Made by a program: the position numbers and the translations under genes. Shown here piece after piece: positions 24,641-33,127 of a DNA stretch of 64,000 nt (its first letter is position 1; each line of letters starts with the position of its first letter). Under the pieces are notes generated by a model. The model searched no databases and was not told where the DNA came from. It was given only the letters and a program-made list of their open reading frames with translations. This DNA comes from Streptomyces acidiscabies (GTDB lineage: Bacteria > Actinomycetota > Actinomycetes > Streptomycetales > Streptomycetaceae): contig NZ_JAGJBY010000002.1 in NCBI RefSeq assembly GCF_020010905.1, forward strand, positions 2,666,001 through 2,730,000. The letters run 5' to 3'.

Positions 24641-24801
24641 GGCTGTGCCCCTTCGCTTCGTCGGGTCGGTGCGGATTTCACGGTAACGCGGTTGGCCGCA
24701 TAGTGAGACTAGTTGTTTCGTTATGTGGACTGACTGGCCGTCAGTCTCTGTCCTCGATAACGGTTTGCCGTGCAGGTCGCCGGGCCGGAGAATGCGTTTC
24801 C

Positions 24802-26421
24802 ATGGGACATCTGGAAGCCGCGCACCTCGAGTACTACCTCCCCGACGGGAGGGCGTTGCTCGGCGACGTGTCCTTCCGCGTCGGAGAGGGGGCGGTCGTC
24901 GCCCTCGTCGGCCCCAACGGGGCGGGCAAGACGACCCTGCTGCGGCTGATCTCCGGCGAGCTGAAGCCGCACGGCGGCACCGTCACCGTCAGCGGCGGGC
25001 TCGGCGTGATGCGCCAGTTCGTGGGCTCCGTACGGGACGAGACGACCGTCCGCGACCTGCTCGTCTCCGTCGCCCCGCCCGAGATCCGTACGGCCGCCGG
25101 GGCCGTCGACCGCGCCGAGCACGCGCTGATGACCGTCGACGACGAGGCCGCGCAGCTCCAGTACGCGCAGGCGCTCTCCGACTGGGCCGAGGTGCGCGGG
25201 TACGAGGCCGAGACGCTGTGGGACATGTGCACGACCGCCGCGCTCGGCGTGCCGTACGAGCAGGCCCAGTGGCGGCAGGTGAGCACGCTGTCCGGGGGTG
25301 AGCAGAAGCGGCTCGTGCTGGAGGCGCTGCTGCGCGGGAGTGACGAGGTGCTGCTCCTCGACGAGCCCGACAACTATCTCGACGTACCCGGCAAGCGGTG
25401 GCTGGAGGAGCGGCTCAAGGAGACGCGCAAGACCGTCCTGTTCGTCTCCCACGACCGTGAACTCCTCGCGCGGGCCGCGGAGAAGATCGTGTCCGTGGAA
25501 CCCGGGCCGGCCGGCGCCGACGCGTGGGTGCACGGTGCGGGGTTCGGGACGTATCACGAGGCCCGGCGTGAACGGTTCGCCCGGTTCGAGGAGTTGCGCA
25601 GGCGGTGGGACGAGAAGCACGCGCAGCTGAAGAAGTTGGTGCTCTCGCTTCGTCAAGCCGCCTCCATCAGCCATGAGTTGGCGTCCCGGTACCAGGCCGC
25701 GCAGACCCGGCTGCGGAAGTTCGAGGAGGCCGGGCCGCCGCCGGAGCCGCCGCGCGAGCAGGACATCAAGATGCGGCTCAAGGGCGGGCGTACGGGAGTA
25801 AGGGCCGTCACCTGCAAGGGACTTGAGCTGAGCGGGCTGATGAAGCCCTTCGACCTCGAAGTGTTCTACGGCGAGCGCGTCGCCGTCCTCGGGTCCAACG
25901 GGTCAGGGAAATCGCACTTCTTGAGGCTCCTCGCGGGGGACGAGGTCGCGCACACCGGGGAGTGGAAGCTCGGTGCGCGGGTCGTCGCCGGGCACTTCGC
26001 GCAGACCCACGCCCACCCCGAACTCCTGGGCCGTACCCTCCTCGACATCCTCTGGACCGAGCACTCCCAGGACCGCGGCGCCGCCATGTCCCGCCTGCGG
26101 CGGTACGAGTTGACCAACCAGGCGGAGCAGAGCTTCGACCGCCTCTCCGGCGGCCAGCAGGCCCGCTTCCAGATCCTCCTCCTCGAACTCCGGGGCTGCA
26201 CGGCGCTGTTGCTCGACGAACCGACCGACAACCTCGACCTGGAGTCGGCGGAAGCCCTCCAGGAAGGGCTGGAGGCCTTCGACGGAACCGTCCTCACGGT
26301 CACTCACGACCGGTGGTTCGCCAAGTCCTTCGACCGGTACCTGGTGTTCGGGAGCGACGGGAAGGTGCGGGAGACCGCGGAGCCGGTGTGGGACGAGCGG
26401 AGGGTGGAGCGGGCGCGGTAG
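24802..26421 (+). CDS. ABC-F family ATPase (translation factor / ribosome protection type)
   Basis: 539 aa with two ATP-binding cassettes and no membrane helices. The first cassette has GPNGAGKTT near residues 38-46 and LSGGEQKRL near 170. The linker (about 250-325) is rich in Arg/Lys/Glu (RFARFEELRRRWDEKHAQLKKL). The second cassette has GSNGSGKSH and LSGGQQARFQ with LLLDEPTDNLD. ABC-F proteins bind the ribosomal E site and either aid translation or dislodge antibiotics. Nothing nearby points to a specific drug. ATG at 24802 fits the family start; a longer frame upstream does not. Confidence 0.9.
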   Translation: MGHLEAAHLEYYLPDGRALLGDVSFRVGEGAVVALVGPNGAGKTTLLRLISGELKPHGGTVTVSGGLGVMRQFVGSVRDETTVRDLLVSVAPPEIRTAAGAVDRAEHALMTVDDEAAQLQYAQALSDWAEVRGYEAETLWDMCTTAALGVPYEQAQWRQVSTLSGGEQKRLVLEALLRGSDEVLLLDEPDNYLDVPGKRWLEERLKETRKTVLFVSHDRELLARAAEKIVSVEPGPAGADAWVHGAGFGTYHEARRERFARFEELRRRWDEKHAQLKKLVLSLRQAASISHELASRYQAAQTRLRKFEEAGPPPEPPREQDIKMRLKGGRTGVRAVTCKGLELSGLMKPFDLEVFYGERVAVLGSNGSGKSHFLRLLAGDEVAHTGEWKLGARVVAGHFAQTHAHPELLGRTLLDILWTEHSQDRGAAMSRLRRYELTNQAEQSFDRLSGGQQARFQILLLELRGCTALLLDEPTDNLDLESAEALQEGLEAFDGTVLTVTHDRWFAKSFDRYLVFGSDGKVRETAEPVWDERRVERAR

Positions 26422-26471
26422 GGGCGGGCGGGCGCCGGGTGGTGAGGGAGTGGGTGGGCCTGTGGGGCGGG
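26421..26471 (+). repeat. Overlapping G-quadruplex motifs after the ABC-F stop
   Basis: The plus strand carries two near-continuous G3+ motifs: GGGG-C-GGG-C-GGG-CGCC-GGG at 26421-26439 and GGG-N6-GGG-N3-GGG-T-GGG at 26437-26458, with more G-runs up to 26471. They begin at the last base of the ABC-F stop codon. In the mRNA they could fold as RNA quadruplexes at the 3' end; I see no ordinary hairpin terminator here. Confidence 0.55.
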
Positions 26472-26604
26472 CGCGCGCCGGGTAGTGGGTGGTGTGCGCG
26501 GGGCTGAGCGGGCCGGGTGGAGCGGGCGGGCCTATGAGGCTGGCGGGCGCGCCGAGTGGTGGGTGGTGTATGCGGGCTGAGCGGGCGAGCCTGTGGGGCG
26601 GGCG
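26456..26604. repeat. Degenerate tandem repeat, about 60-72 bp units
   Basis: Units beginning GGGCCTGTGGGGCGGGC (26456), GGGCCTATGAGGCTGGC (26528) and GAGCCTGTGGGGCGGGC (26587) share the internal text GTGGTGGGTGGTGT-TGCG-GGCTGAGCGGGC in diverged form. The G-rich strand is the plus strand throughout. Confidence 0.55.
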
Positions 26605-26700
26605 GTCTCGCTGCGGCTGCGGCTGTGCCGGCCCGGGGGGACGGGAGGCGGTACGCGTCGTCGGCCGGCGGGGCGCGGGTCGCGGCGGGCAGGCTGCGGC

Positions 26701-26721
26701 CGAGTGCCGAGTGCCGAGTGC
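26701..26721. repeat. Three perfect tandem copies of CGAGTGC
   Basis: CGAGTGC occurs three times in a row, followed by a diverged CGGGCGG. It is a short satellite-like run inside the gene-free region with no evident role. Confidence 0.6.
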
Positions 26722-27235
26722 CGGGCGGCGGGAGCGGTTGTGGCGCGCTCGCGCGCAGCGGTACGGCCCTGGGCCGGTCGGACCGGTGTCGTGGAGGTCG
26801 GCCCGTGCCGTGCCGCCGGGTGCCGTCCTGGCCGGCGCGGCGGAGCGGGTTCGGGTTCCCGGGCGGCGTGCCGGTTGCCGCGCCCACTTGTTCGGGTGGG
26901 GTCGGGGCGCCGCGCTCGCCCGGGCGGTGTGCCGGATGCGGTGGCTGTTCGCCGGGCGCTGTGCCGGGTGCCGTGCTCGTCCGGCCGGGGCGTCGGCCGG
27001 GTTTCGCGGGCGTCCGTCTCCGGTGTCCGCCGGCTCGTACCCGGCCGCGTTCGCCCAGTTCAGACCCCTTCTGTGTTTGCGTGCCGGGCCCCGGGGCAGG
27101 CGGATTGGCGTGCTTCGGACCGGAGGCACTCGGTGGGATGGCTCCGGCGGCCTGCGGTCGATCGTTCGCCGCGCGGGGCGTGCTCATCGGTGAACCGTCC
27201 AACCCAGAGCACCCGCAAGGGAGTTGCGACGCACC

Positions 27236-28039
27236 ATGCGAAATTCAGTGAGCGTGACGCGCCATCCGCACGACGATGCCCCCGACACCGCCGAGGCCTT
27301 CCGCAAGCTCGCCGACCTGCCCGAGGGGCCCGACCACGACACGCTGCGCGGCGAGATCGTCGAGGCGTGGCTGCCGATGGCCGACCGCCTCGCGGGCCGC
27401 TTCCGCAGCAGGGGCGAGAGCCTGGAGGACCTGCGCCAGGTCGCGGCCCTCGGCCTCGTGAAGGCCGTCGACCGGTACGACCCGGACCGCGGCAACGCCT
27501 TCGAGAGCTACGCCGTACCGACCGTCACCGGCGAGATCAAACGCCACTTCCGTGACCACCTGTGGACCCTGCACGTGCCGAGGCGGATCCAGGACCTGCG
27601 CAACCGGGTCCGCTTCGCCCGCCAGGACCTCGCCCAGGAACTCGCCCAGAGCGGCGGCCGGCAGCCGACCGTCGCCGAGATCGCCGAGCGCGCGCAGCTC
27701 AGCGAGGACGACGTACGTGCCGGCCTGGAGGCGCTGGACAGCTTCACCGCCCTCTCGCTGGACGCCGAGTTGCCCGGCGGCGAGGACGGCTACTCCCTCG
27801 GCGACGTCCTCGGCGCGCCCGACCCCGCGCTGGACGTCGTCGTCGACCGCGAAGCCGTACGCGGGCGCCTGGCGGCGCTGCCGGAGCGGGAGCGGGCGAT
27901 CCTGTACATGCGGTTCTTCGGCGACATGACGCAGAGCCGGATCGCCGAGCGGCTCGGGATCTCCCAGATGCACGTCTCCCGGCTGATCAGCCGCTGCTGC
28001 GAACGCGTCCGCGAACAGGTCCTCCAGGACGCCGCCTGA
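27236..28039 (+). CDS. SigB/SigF/SigG-family alternative sigma factor
   Basis: 267 aa. Region 2 is visible as LPMADRLAGRFRSRGESLEDLRQVAALGLVKAVDRYDPDRGNAFESYAVPTVTGEIKRHFRD (about residues 45-110), region 3 as VPRRIQDLRNRV, and region 4 as LPERERAILYMRFFGDMTQSRIAERLGISQMHVSRLISR (about 215-255). This is the general-stress/development family, usually controlled by an anti-sigma/anti-anti-sigma switch; none is adjacent, although the PP2C at 12.7 kb could belong to such a circuit. ATG at 27236 has GGGAG 12 bases upstream; GTG at 27248 is an alternative. Confidence 0.9.
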   Translation: MRNSVSVTRHPHDDAPDTAEAFRKLADLPEGPDHDTLRGEIVEAWLPMADRLAGRFRSRGESLEDLRQVAALGLVKAVDRYDPDRGNAFESYAVPTVTGEIKRHFRDHLWTLHVPRRIQDLRNRVRFARQDLAQELAQSGGRQPTVAEIAERAQLSEDDVRAGLEALDSFTALSLDAELPGGEDGYSLGDVLGAPDPALDVVVDREAVRGRLAALPERERAILYMRFFGDMTQSRIAERLGISQMHVSRLISRCCERVREQVLQDAA

Positions 28040-28167
28040 GGCGTGGTTCACCCGGTCGGGTGGAGCCGCTGCCGCCGAACGAGGGCGCACGCGCGCGTGT
28101 CGGCGTGCGGCGGGCTGTGATGGGTGTACGTCCACCGCAGCCGTCGCACGCCGCACCGAGGAGTCCC

Positions 28168-28791
28168 ATGCGTCGCAGCGCCCGTGTCCTGTCCGCCACG
28201 CTCCTTGTCTGCGGGGTGCTCGCCGTGACACCGGCCGCCGCGGCCGACCCCGCCGCCGAGGTCACCCCGGCGTCCGTCTCGCCCGGTGCCACGGTCACCG
28301 TCTCGGTTTCCTGCGACCCGGTCACGGGTACGGCGCCGGCGACGCTGGAGGCGACGTCCCTCGCGTTCGCCGAGGACACGGTGAGCCTCCAGCAGGTGCC
28401 CGGCGGCGGCCCCGGCCCCGTCTACCGGGGCACCGCGCGGATCGCGGGCCCGGGCGAGTTCACGGGCCTGGAGGGCACCGGCCCCGACTCCGCGTGGACG
28501 GTCGACGGGACCTGCCCGGCGGCCCGGGGCACCCAAGGACGCGCCTGGAGCGCCACGTTCGACGTCTCGCGCGCGGGCGGCGGCGGCCCGGCCCCGTGCA
28601 CCCGGCCCCCGCAGCAGCCCTGGCCCGACTCGTGCCCCGGCCCCACGGTCCAGCACGGCGTCAAGGCGGGCAGCGGCGGCACCTTCACGGACTCCGTACC
28701 CGCACTGGCGGCGGGCGGCCTGTTCATCGCGGGCGCGTTCGCCGCCGCGGGCCACCGGCTGTGGCGGCGGGGTTCGGCGGCGGGGGGCTGA
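28168..28791 (+). CDS. Secreted/membrane-anchored hypothetical protein
   Basis: 207 aa. MRRSARVLSATLLVCGVLAVTPAAAADP is a clear Sec signal peptide. The mature part begins with a beta-rich domain (EVTPASVSPGATVTVSVSC) resembling small Ig-like exported domains of Streptomyces, then a Pro/Gly/Cys-rich linker. It ends with a single hydrophobic helix (ALAAGGLFIAGAFAAAGHRLW) and an Arg-rich tail, so it is probably anchored to the membrane facing outward. There is no LPxTG sorting signal. I do not recognise a function. It starts 128 bp after the sigma factor and could be its target. Confidence 0.7.
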   Translation: MRRSARVLSATLLVCGVLAVTPAAAADPAAEVTPASVSPGATVTVSVSCDPVTGTAPATLEATSLAFAEDTVSLQQVPGGGPGPVYRGTARIAGPGEFTGLEGTGPDSAWTVDGTCPAARGTQGRAWSATFDVSRAGGGGPAPCTRPPQQPWPDSCPGPTVQHGVKAGSGGTFTDSVPALAAGGLFIAGAFAAAGHRLWRRGSAAGG

Positions 28792-28867
28792 GGTCGCTGT
28801 GGGGAGGGCGGGTGACGAGGGCGCGGCGACCGATGGAGCCGACGGCCGGGGCGGCGAGGGCTCAGGG

Positions 28868-30142
28868 GTGAGAGGAGGCCGGGAGGGCGGCTCCGAGTCG
28901 GGCTCCCGCGCGGGTGCCCGCCCCGAGGACCACGGCCCCGTCCGCTACGGTCCGCCCCTCCCCGGTGACGGAGTTCCCGTTCTGCCGTTTCTCGTCGATG
29001 CCCTGGCCTCCGTGGCCTCGCGCGCGGGTGTTGAGCCCGTCGGCGGCGGTGTCGCGATACGGGAAGCGGCATGCGGGTACTGGGCGCGGCGGGGCATCGA
29101 TGCCGACCCCGCGCGTGTGGCCGTCGCTCCCGGTGCGCCCGCCCTGCTGCTGGCGCTGACCGCCGCCCTCGGCGGGGACGTGCTGGTGCCGAGGCCCTGC
29201 GCGGCCTGGTGGGCGCCGTACGCGCGGCTGCTGGGGCGGCCGGTGTTCCATGTCGCGACGCCCGCCGAGTGCGGGGGAGTGCCGGACCCGTACGCGCTCC
29301 TGGAGACCGTCCGCAGGGTCCGCGAGGAGGGCGGGGAGCCGCGTCTGCTCGTGCTGTCGACCGCCGACGACCCCACGGCCACCGTCGCGCCCCCGGAGGC
29401 CGTGCACGAGGCCGTGGAGGCCGCCGAGGGGGCCGGCCTGCACCTCGTCAGCGACGAGACCTGGCGCGACACCGTCCACGCCCCGCACGACACGGTGTTC
29501 GTCAGCCCCGCCGAGATGCTCCCGGACAAGGTCACCGTCGTCAGCGACCTCGCGGGCGCGCTGCTGCCGGCCGGCTGGCCCGTGGCGACCGCCCGCTTCC
29601 CCGCCGGAACCGACCTCCCCGCGCGCGTGCTGGACGTCCTCACCGCACTCGGCGCCCGCGTCGCGACCCCGGTCGCGGCAGCCGCCGCCCGCGCGCTGGA
29701 GGAGCCCGACGAGGTCACCGCGCGCGTACAGGCCGTCGCCAGCCTCCACGCGCGCGTGGCCGACGCCGTGCACGGCATCGCCGTCACGGCGGGCGCACTG
29801 TCCCGGCCCCCGCGCGCGGGGCGTCATGTGTACGTCGATCTGGGCCCCCTGCGTTCCGCGCTCGCCGCGCGCGGGGTCGGCGACGCCCAGGAGCTGGAGG
29901 ACCACCTCACCGGACGGCTCGGCATGCCCGCGCCCGGCGGCCACCGGTTCGGCGACGACCTGGGCGCCCTGCGCGTACGCCTGTCCACGGACGCCCTGCT
30001 GGGCGCGACGGACGCCGAACGGGCGGAATGCCTCACGTCACCCTCGCCGTTGGAACTGCCACACGTGCACCGCACGTTGACCCTCGTGAGGTCGGTCTTC
30101 GACGGCCTCCGGAGCGACGCTCAGCGATGGGAGCCTCGATGA
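28868..30142 (+). CDS. Aminotransferase-like (fold type I) protein lacking the PLP lysine
   Basis: About 424 aa. The fold type I pattern is recognisable: RYGPPLPGDGVPVLP and GGVAIREAACGYWARRGI at the N-terminus, SDETWRD (residues 195-201, the Asp that contacts the PLP ring nitrogen) and LRVRLST near the C-terminus. Where aminotransferases have SK followed by a small Gly-rich loop, this protein has VVSDLAGALLPAGWP, with Asp227 in place of the lysine. The only lysine in the protein is Lys221. It is therefore probably not a PLP aminotransferase and may be a pseudoenzyme. The start is uncertain (GTG 28868 or 28799). Its stop overlaps the MBL gene start (ATGA). Confidence 0.7.
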   Translation: MRGGREGGSESGSRAGARPEDHGPVRYGPPLPGDGVPVLPFLVDALASVASRAGVEPVGGGVAIREAACGYWARRGIDADPARVAVAPGAPALLLALTAALGGDVLVPRPCAAWWAPYARLLGRPVFHVATPAECGGVPDPYALLETVRRVREEGGEPRLLVLSTADDPTATVAPPEAVHEAVEAAEGAGLHLVSDETWRDTVHAPHDTVFVSPAEMLPDKVTVVSDLAGALLPAGWPVATARFPAGTDLPARVLDVLTALGARVATPVAAAAARALEEPDEVTARVQAVASLHARVADAVHGIAVTAGALSRPPRAGRHVYVDLGPLRSALAARGVGDAQELEDHLTGRLGMPAPGGHRFGDDLGALRVRLSTDALLGATDAERAECLTSPSPLELPHVHRTLTLVRSVFDGLRSDAQRWEPR

Positions 30143-31194
30143 CGCAGCAGTCCGAGTCGGCAGCGGCCACGACCACGCGGGACAGCACGGTCCCGGCGGA
30201 CCCCTCCTCCCTCGCGCCCCCGTACCCGCCGCTCGCCGAACCCCGGCCGCTGGGCGAGCGCAGGGTGTGGCCGCGGGCGTTCCACGACCGGCTGACCGCG
30301 CCGCTGCCCGGCCTGAAGGCGATGGCCCGCTTCGCCCGCGAGGGCTCCGTGCGCCCCGGCAGACAGGGCCTCGCGGACGTCACCCGGCTGCCCGTCACCC
30401 CCGGCGCACCGCCCCGCGTGGACGCCGGCACGATCGCCGTCACCTGGGCGGGACACGCCAGTTGGGTGGTGGGCGTCGGCGGGCTCACCGTCCTCACCGA
30501 CCCGGTCTGGTCGCGCCGCATCCTCGGCACGCCCGCGCGCATCACCCCCGTCGGCGTCCCCTGGGAGACCCTCCCGAAGGTCGACGCCGTCGTCATCAGC
30601 CACAATCACTACGACCACCTCGATGCCCCCACCCTGCGCCGCCTCCCGCGCGACACGCCCGTGTTCGTGCCCGCGGGGCTCGGCGTCTGGTTCCGGCGGC
30701 GCCGCTTCACGCGCGTGACGGAGCTCGACTGGTGGGAGGCCGCCGAACTCTCCGGTGTGCGCTTCGACTTCGTGCCCGCCCACCACTGGTCCAAGCGCAC
30801 CCTCACGGACACCTGCCAGTCCCTGTGGGGCGGCTGGGTCCTCACCGCGCCCGACGGGCGGCGCGTCTACTTCGCCGGGGACACCGGCTACGGCCACTGG
30901 TTCTCCCGCATCGGCCAGCGCTACCCCGGCATCGACCTCGCCCTGCTGCCGATCGGCGCCTACGACCCGCGCTGGTGGCTCAGCGACGTGCACTGCGACC
31001 CCGAGGAGGCCGTACGCGCCGCGCGGGACGTCGGCGCGCGCAGGATGGCGCCGATGCACTGGGGGACGTTCGTGCTGTCGGCGGAACCCGTCCTGGAACC
31101 CCTCACGCGCGTGCGGGCCGCCTGGGAGGCGGCGGGGCTGGACCGCGCGGACCTGTGGGATCTGCCGATCGGGGGGTCCGGGCTGCTGGCCTAG
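30139..31194 (+). CDS. MBL-fold metallohydrolase (NAPE-PLD/UlaG-like)
   Basis: 351 aa. After a low-complexity start, WAGHASWVVGVGGLTVLTDPVWSRR opens the metallo-beta-lactamase fold; HNHYDHLD is the HxHxDH zinc motif, and FAGDTGYG and MHWGTF carry the further Asp and His ligands. The pattern TDPVWSRR ... PVGVPWETLP matches the branch that includes N-acylphosphatidylethanolamine phospholipase D-like proteins. It is cytoplasmic, with unknown substrate. ATG at 30139 overlaps the upstream stop (ATGA) and has GGGAG seven bases before it. Convergent with the DedA gene: both stops share the bases CTAG. Confidence 0.88.
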   Translation: MTQQSESAAATTTRDSTVPADPSSLAPPYPPLAEPRPLGERRVWPRAFHDRLTAPLPGLKAMARFAREGSVRPGRQGLADVTRLPVTPGAPPRVDAGTIAVTWAGHASWVVGVGGLTVLTDPVWSRRILGTPARITPVGVPWETLPKVDAVVISHNHYDHLDAPTLRRLPRDTPVFVPAGLGVWFRRRRFTRVTELDWWEAAELSGVRFDFVPAHHWSKRTLTDTCQSLWGGWVLTAPDGRRVYFAGDTGYGHWFSRIGQRYPGIDLALLPIGAYDPRWWLSDVHCDPEEAVRAARDVGARRMAPMHWGTFVLSAEPVLEPLTRVRAAWEAAGLDRADLWDLPIGGSGLLA

Positions 31195-31826
31195 TGCGCC
31201 CGCGACGGCCCCCGCAGCCGCCGCCACAGCACCGGCGCCGCGCTGATCGACACGGTCAGCGCGACCGCCGCGACGACACCCTCCCAGGGCTCCGGGAACA
31301 GCGAACCGCCCAGGATGCCGATCAGCTGGTAGGTCACCGCCCACGCGAGACAGGCCGGCAGGTTGCCCCGCACGAAACGCCGCAGCGGCCAGTCCGCGAG
31401 GAGACACGCCAGCATCACCGGGAGCCGCCCGGCGGGGACGAGCCGGGACAGGACGAGGACGGCGATGTTGTGCTCGGCGAGCCGCGCCTGTGCCTGCGCC
31501 AGCTTCTCCTCCGGCGCCCGCGCGCGGATCGCCGCCAGCCACCGCGAGCCGTTCTTCGACCTCATCCCGCGCCGCCCCAGCCAGTACAGCGCCGCGTCCC
31601 CGCAGAACGCAGCGAAGGACGCCGTCACGAACACCAGCGCCAGCGCGAACGGCGCCGTCTGATGGAACGCCACCACGGCCGCCGAACTCACCAGCGCCCC
31701 CGTCGGCACCACCGGCACCAGCGCCCCGAGCAGCACCAGCAGGAACAGCGTCGGATACCCGATCGCCTGCTGTGTCGACTCGGTGGCCCCGGTCGACGCG
31801 TCCGCCGCCAGCCACCACCAGCTCAC
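31191..31826 (-). CDS. DedA/VTT-family membrane protein
   Basis: 211 aa with hydrophobic helices near residues 25-45, 55-75, 145-165 and 175-195. The block LSRLVPAGRLPVMLACLLADWPLRRFVRGN is the DedA/VTT re-entrant motif (Arg and Pro-Ala-Gly-Arg). DedA proteins recycle undecaprenyl-phosphate or transport other lipids across the membrane. Its ATG overlaps the stop of the upstream MBL gene (ATGA at 31823-31826), so both are made together. The 3' end overlaps the convergent MBL gene by 4 bp (CTAG). Confidence 0.88.
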   Translation of the reverse strand: MSWWWLAADASTGATESTQQAIGYPTLFLLVLLGALVPVVPTGALVSSAAVVAFHQTAPFALALVFVTASFAAFCGDAALYWLGRRGMRSKNGSRWLAAIRARAPEEKLAQAQARLAEHNIAVLVLSRLVPAGRLPVMLACLLADWPLRRFVRGNLPACLAWAVTYQLIGILGGSLFPEPWEGVVAAVALTVSISAAPVLWRRLRGPSRAH

Positions 31827-32596
31827 CGGGCGACCTCCGGGCGCACGCTCTGCCCGTGCGCCAGCTTGTGCACCGTGACATGGGGTGCGCGCTCGGCGGC
31901 CAGGCGCACGAACTCGTCACCCGGCGCATGGAACTCATGGGGGCGCACGGCGTCCATCCCGATCGGCCAGTACGTGCCGTAGTGCACCGGAACGGCGCTG
32001 CGCGGCCCCAGGAGCGCGAGCGCCTCGGCCGCGCGCCCCGCGTCCAGATGACCCTCCCCGAGGTACGGGCCCCAGCCGCCCACCGGCAGCAGCGCCACGT
32101 CGACCGGCCCGACCTCCTTGGCCATCCCCTCGAACAGCCCCGTGTCCCCGGCGAAGTAGGTCCGCGCCGCGCCCTCCACGACGTACCCCAGCGCGGGCGC
32201 GCGCTGGGGGCCCACCGGCAGTCGCCGGCCGTCGTGCCGCGCCGGGACCGCGCGCACGCGCACCTGCCCGACAGCCGTCTCGTCACCCGGCGCGACCTCG
32301 GTGACGTCCAGGTGGGACAGGCGCCGCAGACCCGGGACGGCGCGCGGAGCACCCCGGGGCACCAGCAGGCGCGTGCCCGGCGCGAGCCGCGCCAGCGAGG
32401 GAATGTGCAGATGATCGGAGTGCAGGTGGGAGACGAGCACCGCGTCCGCGCGCAAGGCATCCTCGGGGGGCGTCGCGCCCCGCCGCCGCCTCAGGTGCGC
32501 CAGCCTGCGCGCGAACAGGGGGTCGGTCAGCAGGCGCACGTTCGAATCCGTGACCGTGCAGGTGGCGTGACCCCACCAGGTGATCTCCACCGGCAC
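31823..32596 (-). CDS. MBL-fold metallohydrolase
   Basis: 257 aa beginning with MPVEITWWGHATCTV; SNVRLLTDPLFARR then HLHSDHLH supplies the HxHxDH zinc motif, with FAGDTGLF and VHYGTYWPIG downstream. It is a second, shorter relative of the UlaG/NAPE-PLD group, only distantly like the one at 30.1 kb. GTG at 32596 has AGGAGG ten bases upstream. It is coupled by 4 bp to the DedA gene, so it may act on a lipid-linked substrate handled by that protein; this is inference. Confidence 0.86.
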   Translation of the reverse strand: MPVEITWWGHATCTVTDSNVRLLTDPLFARRLAHLRRRRGATPPEDALRADAVLVSHLHSDHLHIPSLARLAPGTRLLVPRGAPRAVPGLRRLSHLDVTEVAPGDETAVGQVRVRAVPARHDGRRLPVGPQRAPALGYVVEGAARTYFAGDTGLFEGMAKEVGPVDVALLPVGGWGPYLGEGHLDAGRAAEALALLGPRSAVPVHYGTYWPIGMDAVRPHEFHAPGDEFVRLAAERAPHVTVHKLAHGQSVRPEVAR

Positions 32597-32679
32597 CCCT
32601 TTGCCTCCTTCGCGCGACTCCCCCGAAGCCTACGGGCAGGAGTAGGGTCGGCGGCGAAACCCAGAGGTGAGGGGGCGCC

Positions 32680-33081
32680 ATGGGACCGGTGCGCGTCACG
32701 GCGATCGCGAGTCTGACGCCGCTTCAGGAGCTCGACGACGACCCCTTCCTCGTGGACTCCCGCACCCAGCACGCCATCTGCGCCCGCTGGGCCGAGGAGC
32801 ACGGCTACACCGTCGTCCGCGAACTCGTCGTCAGCGGACTCCGCGCCGACCACTGCGTCCTGTGGGACGGCGTCCACCCCGGCGCCGATCTGTTCGTCGC
32901 CCCCAGCGCGCGCGTGCTGGAGAGCGCTCTGTCCTCCGTCGAGGAGTTCACCGCCGAGTGCGCCCGCCGAGGTGTGCGGGTGGAGACCGTGGGCGGCGCG
33001 GAACCCGCGTACGACGCCCAGATGAAGGCCCGCGTCCACCGCAGGCTGTCCATGCCGACGGCCGGGTACGACGGCCGGTAG
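32680..33081 (+). CDS. Orphan protein resembling a serine-resolvase N-terminal domain
   Basis: A 133-aa protein of unknown function. The order of segments resembles the resolvase catalytic domain: TAIASLTPLQELDDDPFLVDSRTQHAICARWAEEHGYTVVRELVVSGL recalls the YxRvS...Q...c...a...GY.vv.e..D.giSG pattern, and VLESALSSVEEFTAECARRGVRVETVGG recalls the last strand and helix. There is no Arg triad that I can align and no DNA-binding domain, so it is unlikely to be an active recombinase. ATG at 32680 follows GAGGTGAGGGGGC. It lies 46 bp before a membrane phosphodiesterase on the same strand. Confidence 0.6.
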   Translation: MGPVRVTAIASLTPLQELDDDPFLVDSRTQHAICARWAEEHGYTVVRELVVSGLRADHCVLWDGVHPGADLFVAPSARVLESALSSVEEFTAECARRGVRVETVGGAEPAYDAQMKARVHRRLSMPTAGYDGR

Positions 33082-33127
33082 GCGGCTTGCGGACGGCGTT
33101 GTCAGTGGCGTGTGACAGGGTGGAACC

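Larger units (their letters stand above)
26422..27235. other. 814-bp gene-free region between ABC-F and a SigB-type sigma gene
   Basis: No convincing gene. Long open frames exist on both strands, but all are low-complexity (Gly/Arg on plus, Pro/Arg/Ala/Thr on minus), lack good ribosome binding sites and resemble no family; frames open by chance at this G+C. The left third is a G-rich degenerate tandem repeat, a 7-bp tandem repeat lies at 26701-26721, and the right end must contain the sigma factor promoter, which I could not identify. Confidence 0.6.

Noticed and set aside
26300..27202. A 300-codon minus-strand frame and overlapping frames in the gap before the sigma factor.
   Set aside because: Low-complexity Pro/Arg/Thr composition, no good ribosome binding site, no family similarity.
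32920..32931. GAGAGCGCTCTG, a LacI/CebR-like core.
   Set aside because: It lies inside the coding sequence of the resolvase-like gene with no promoter context; likely chance.
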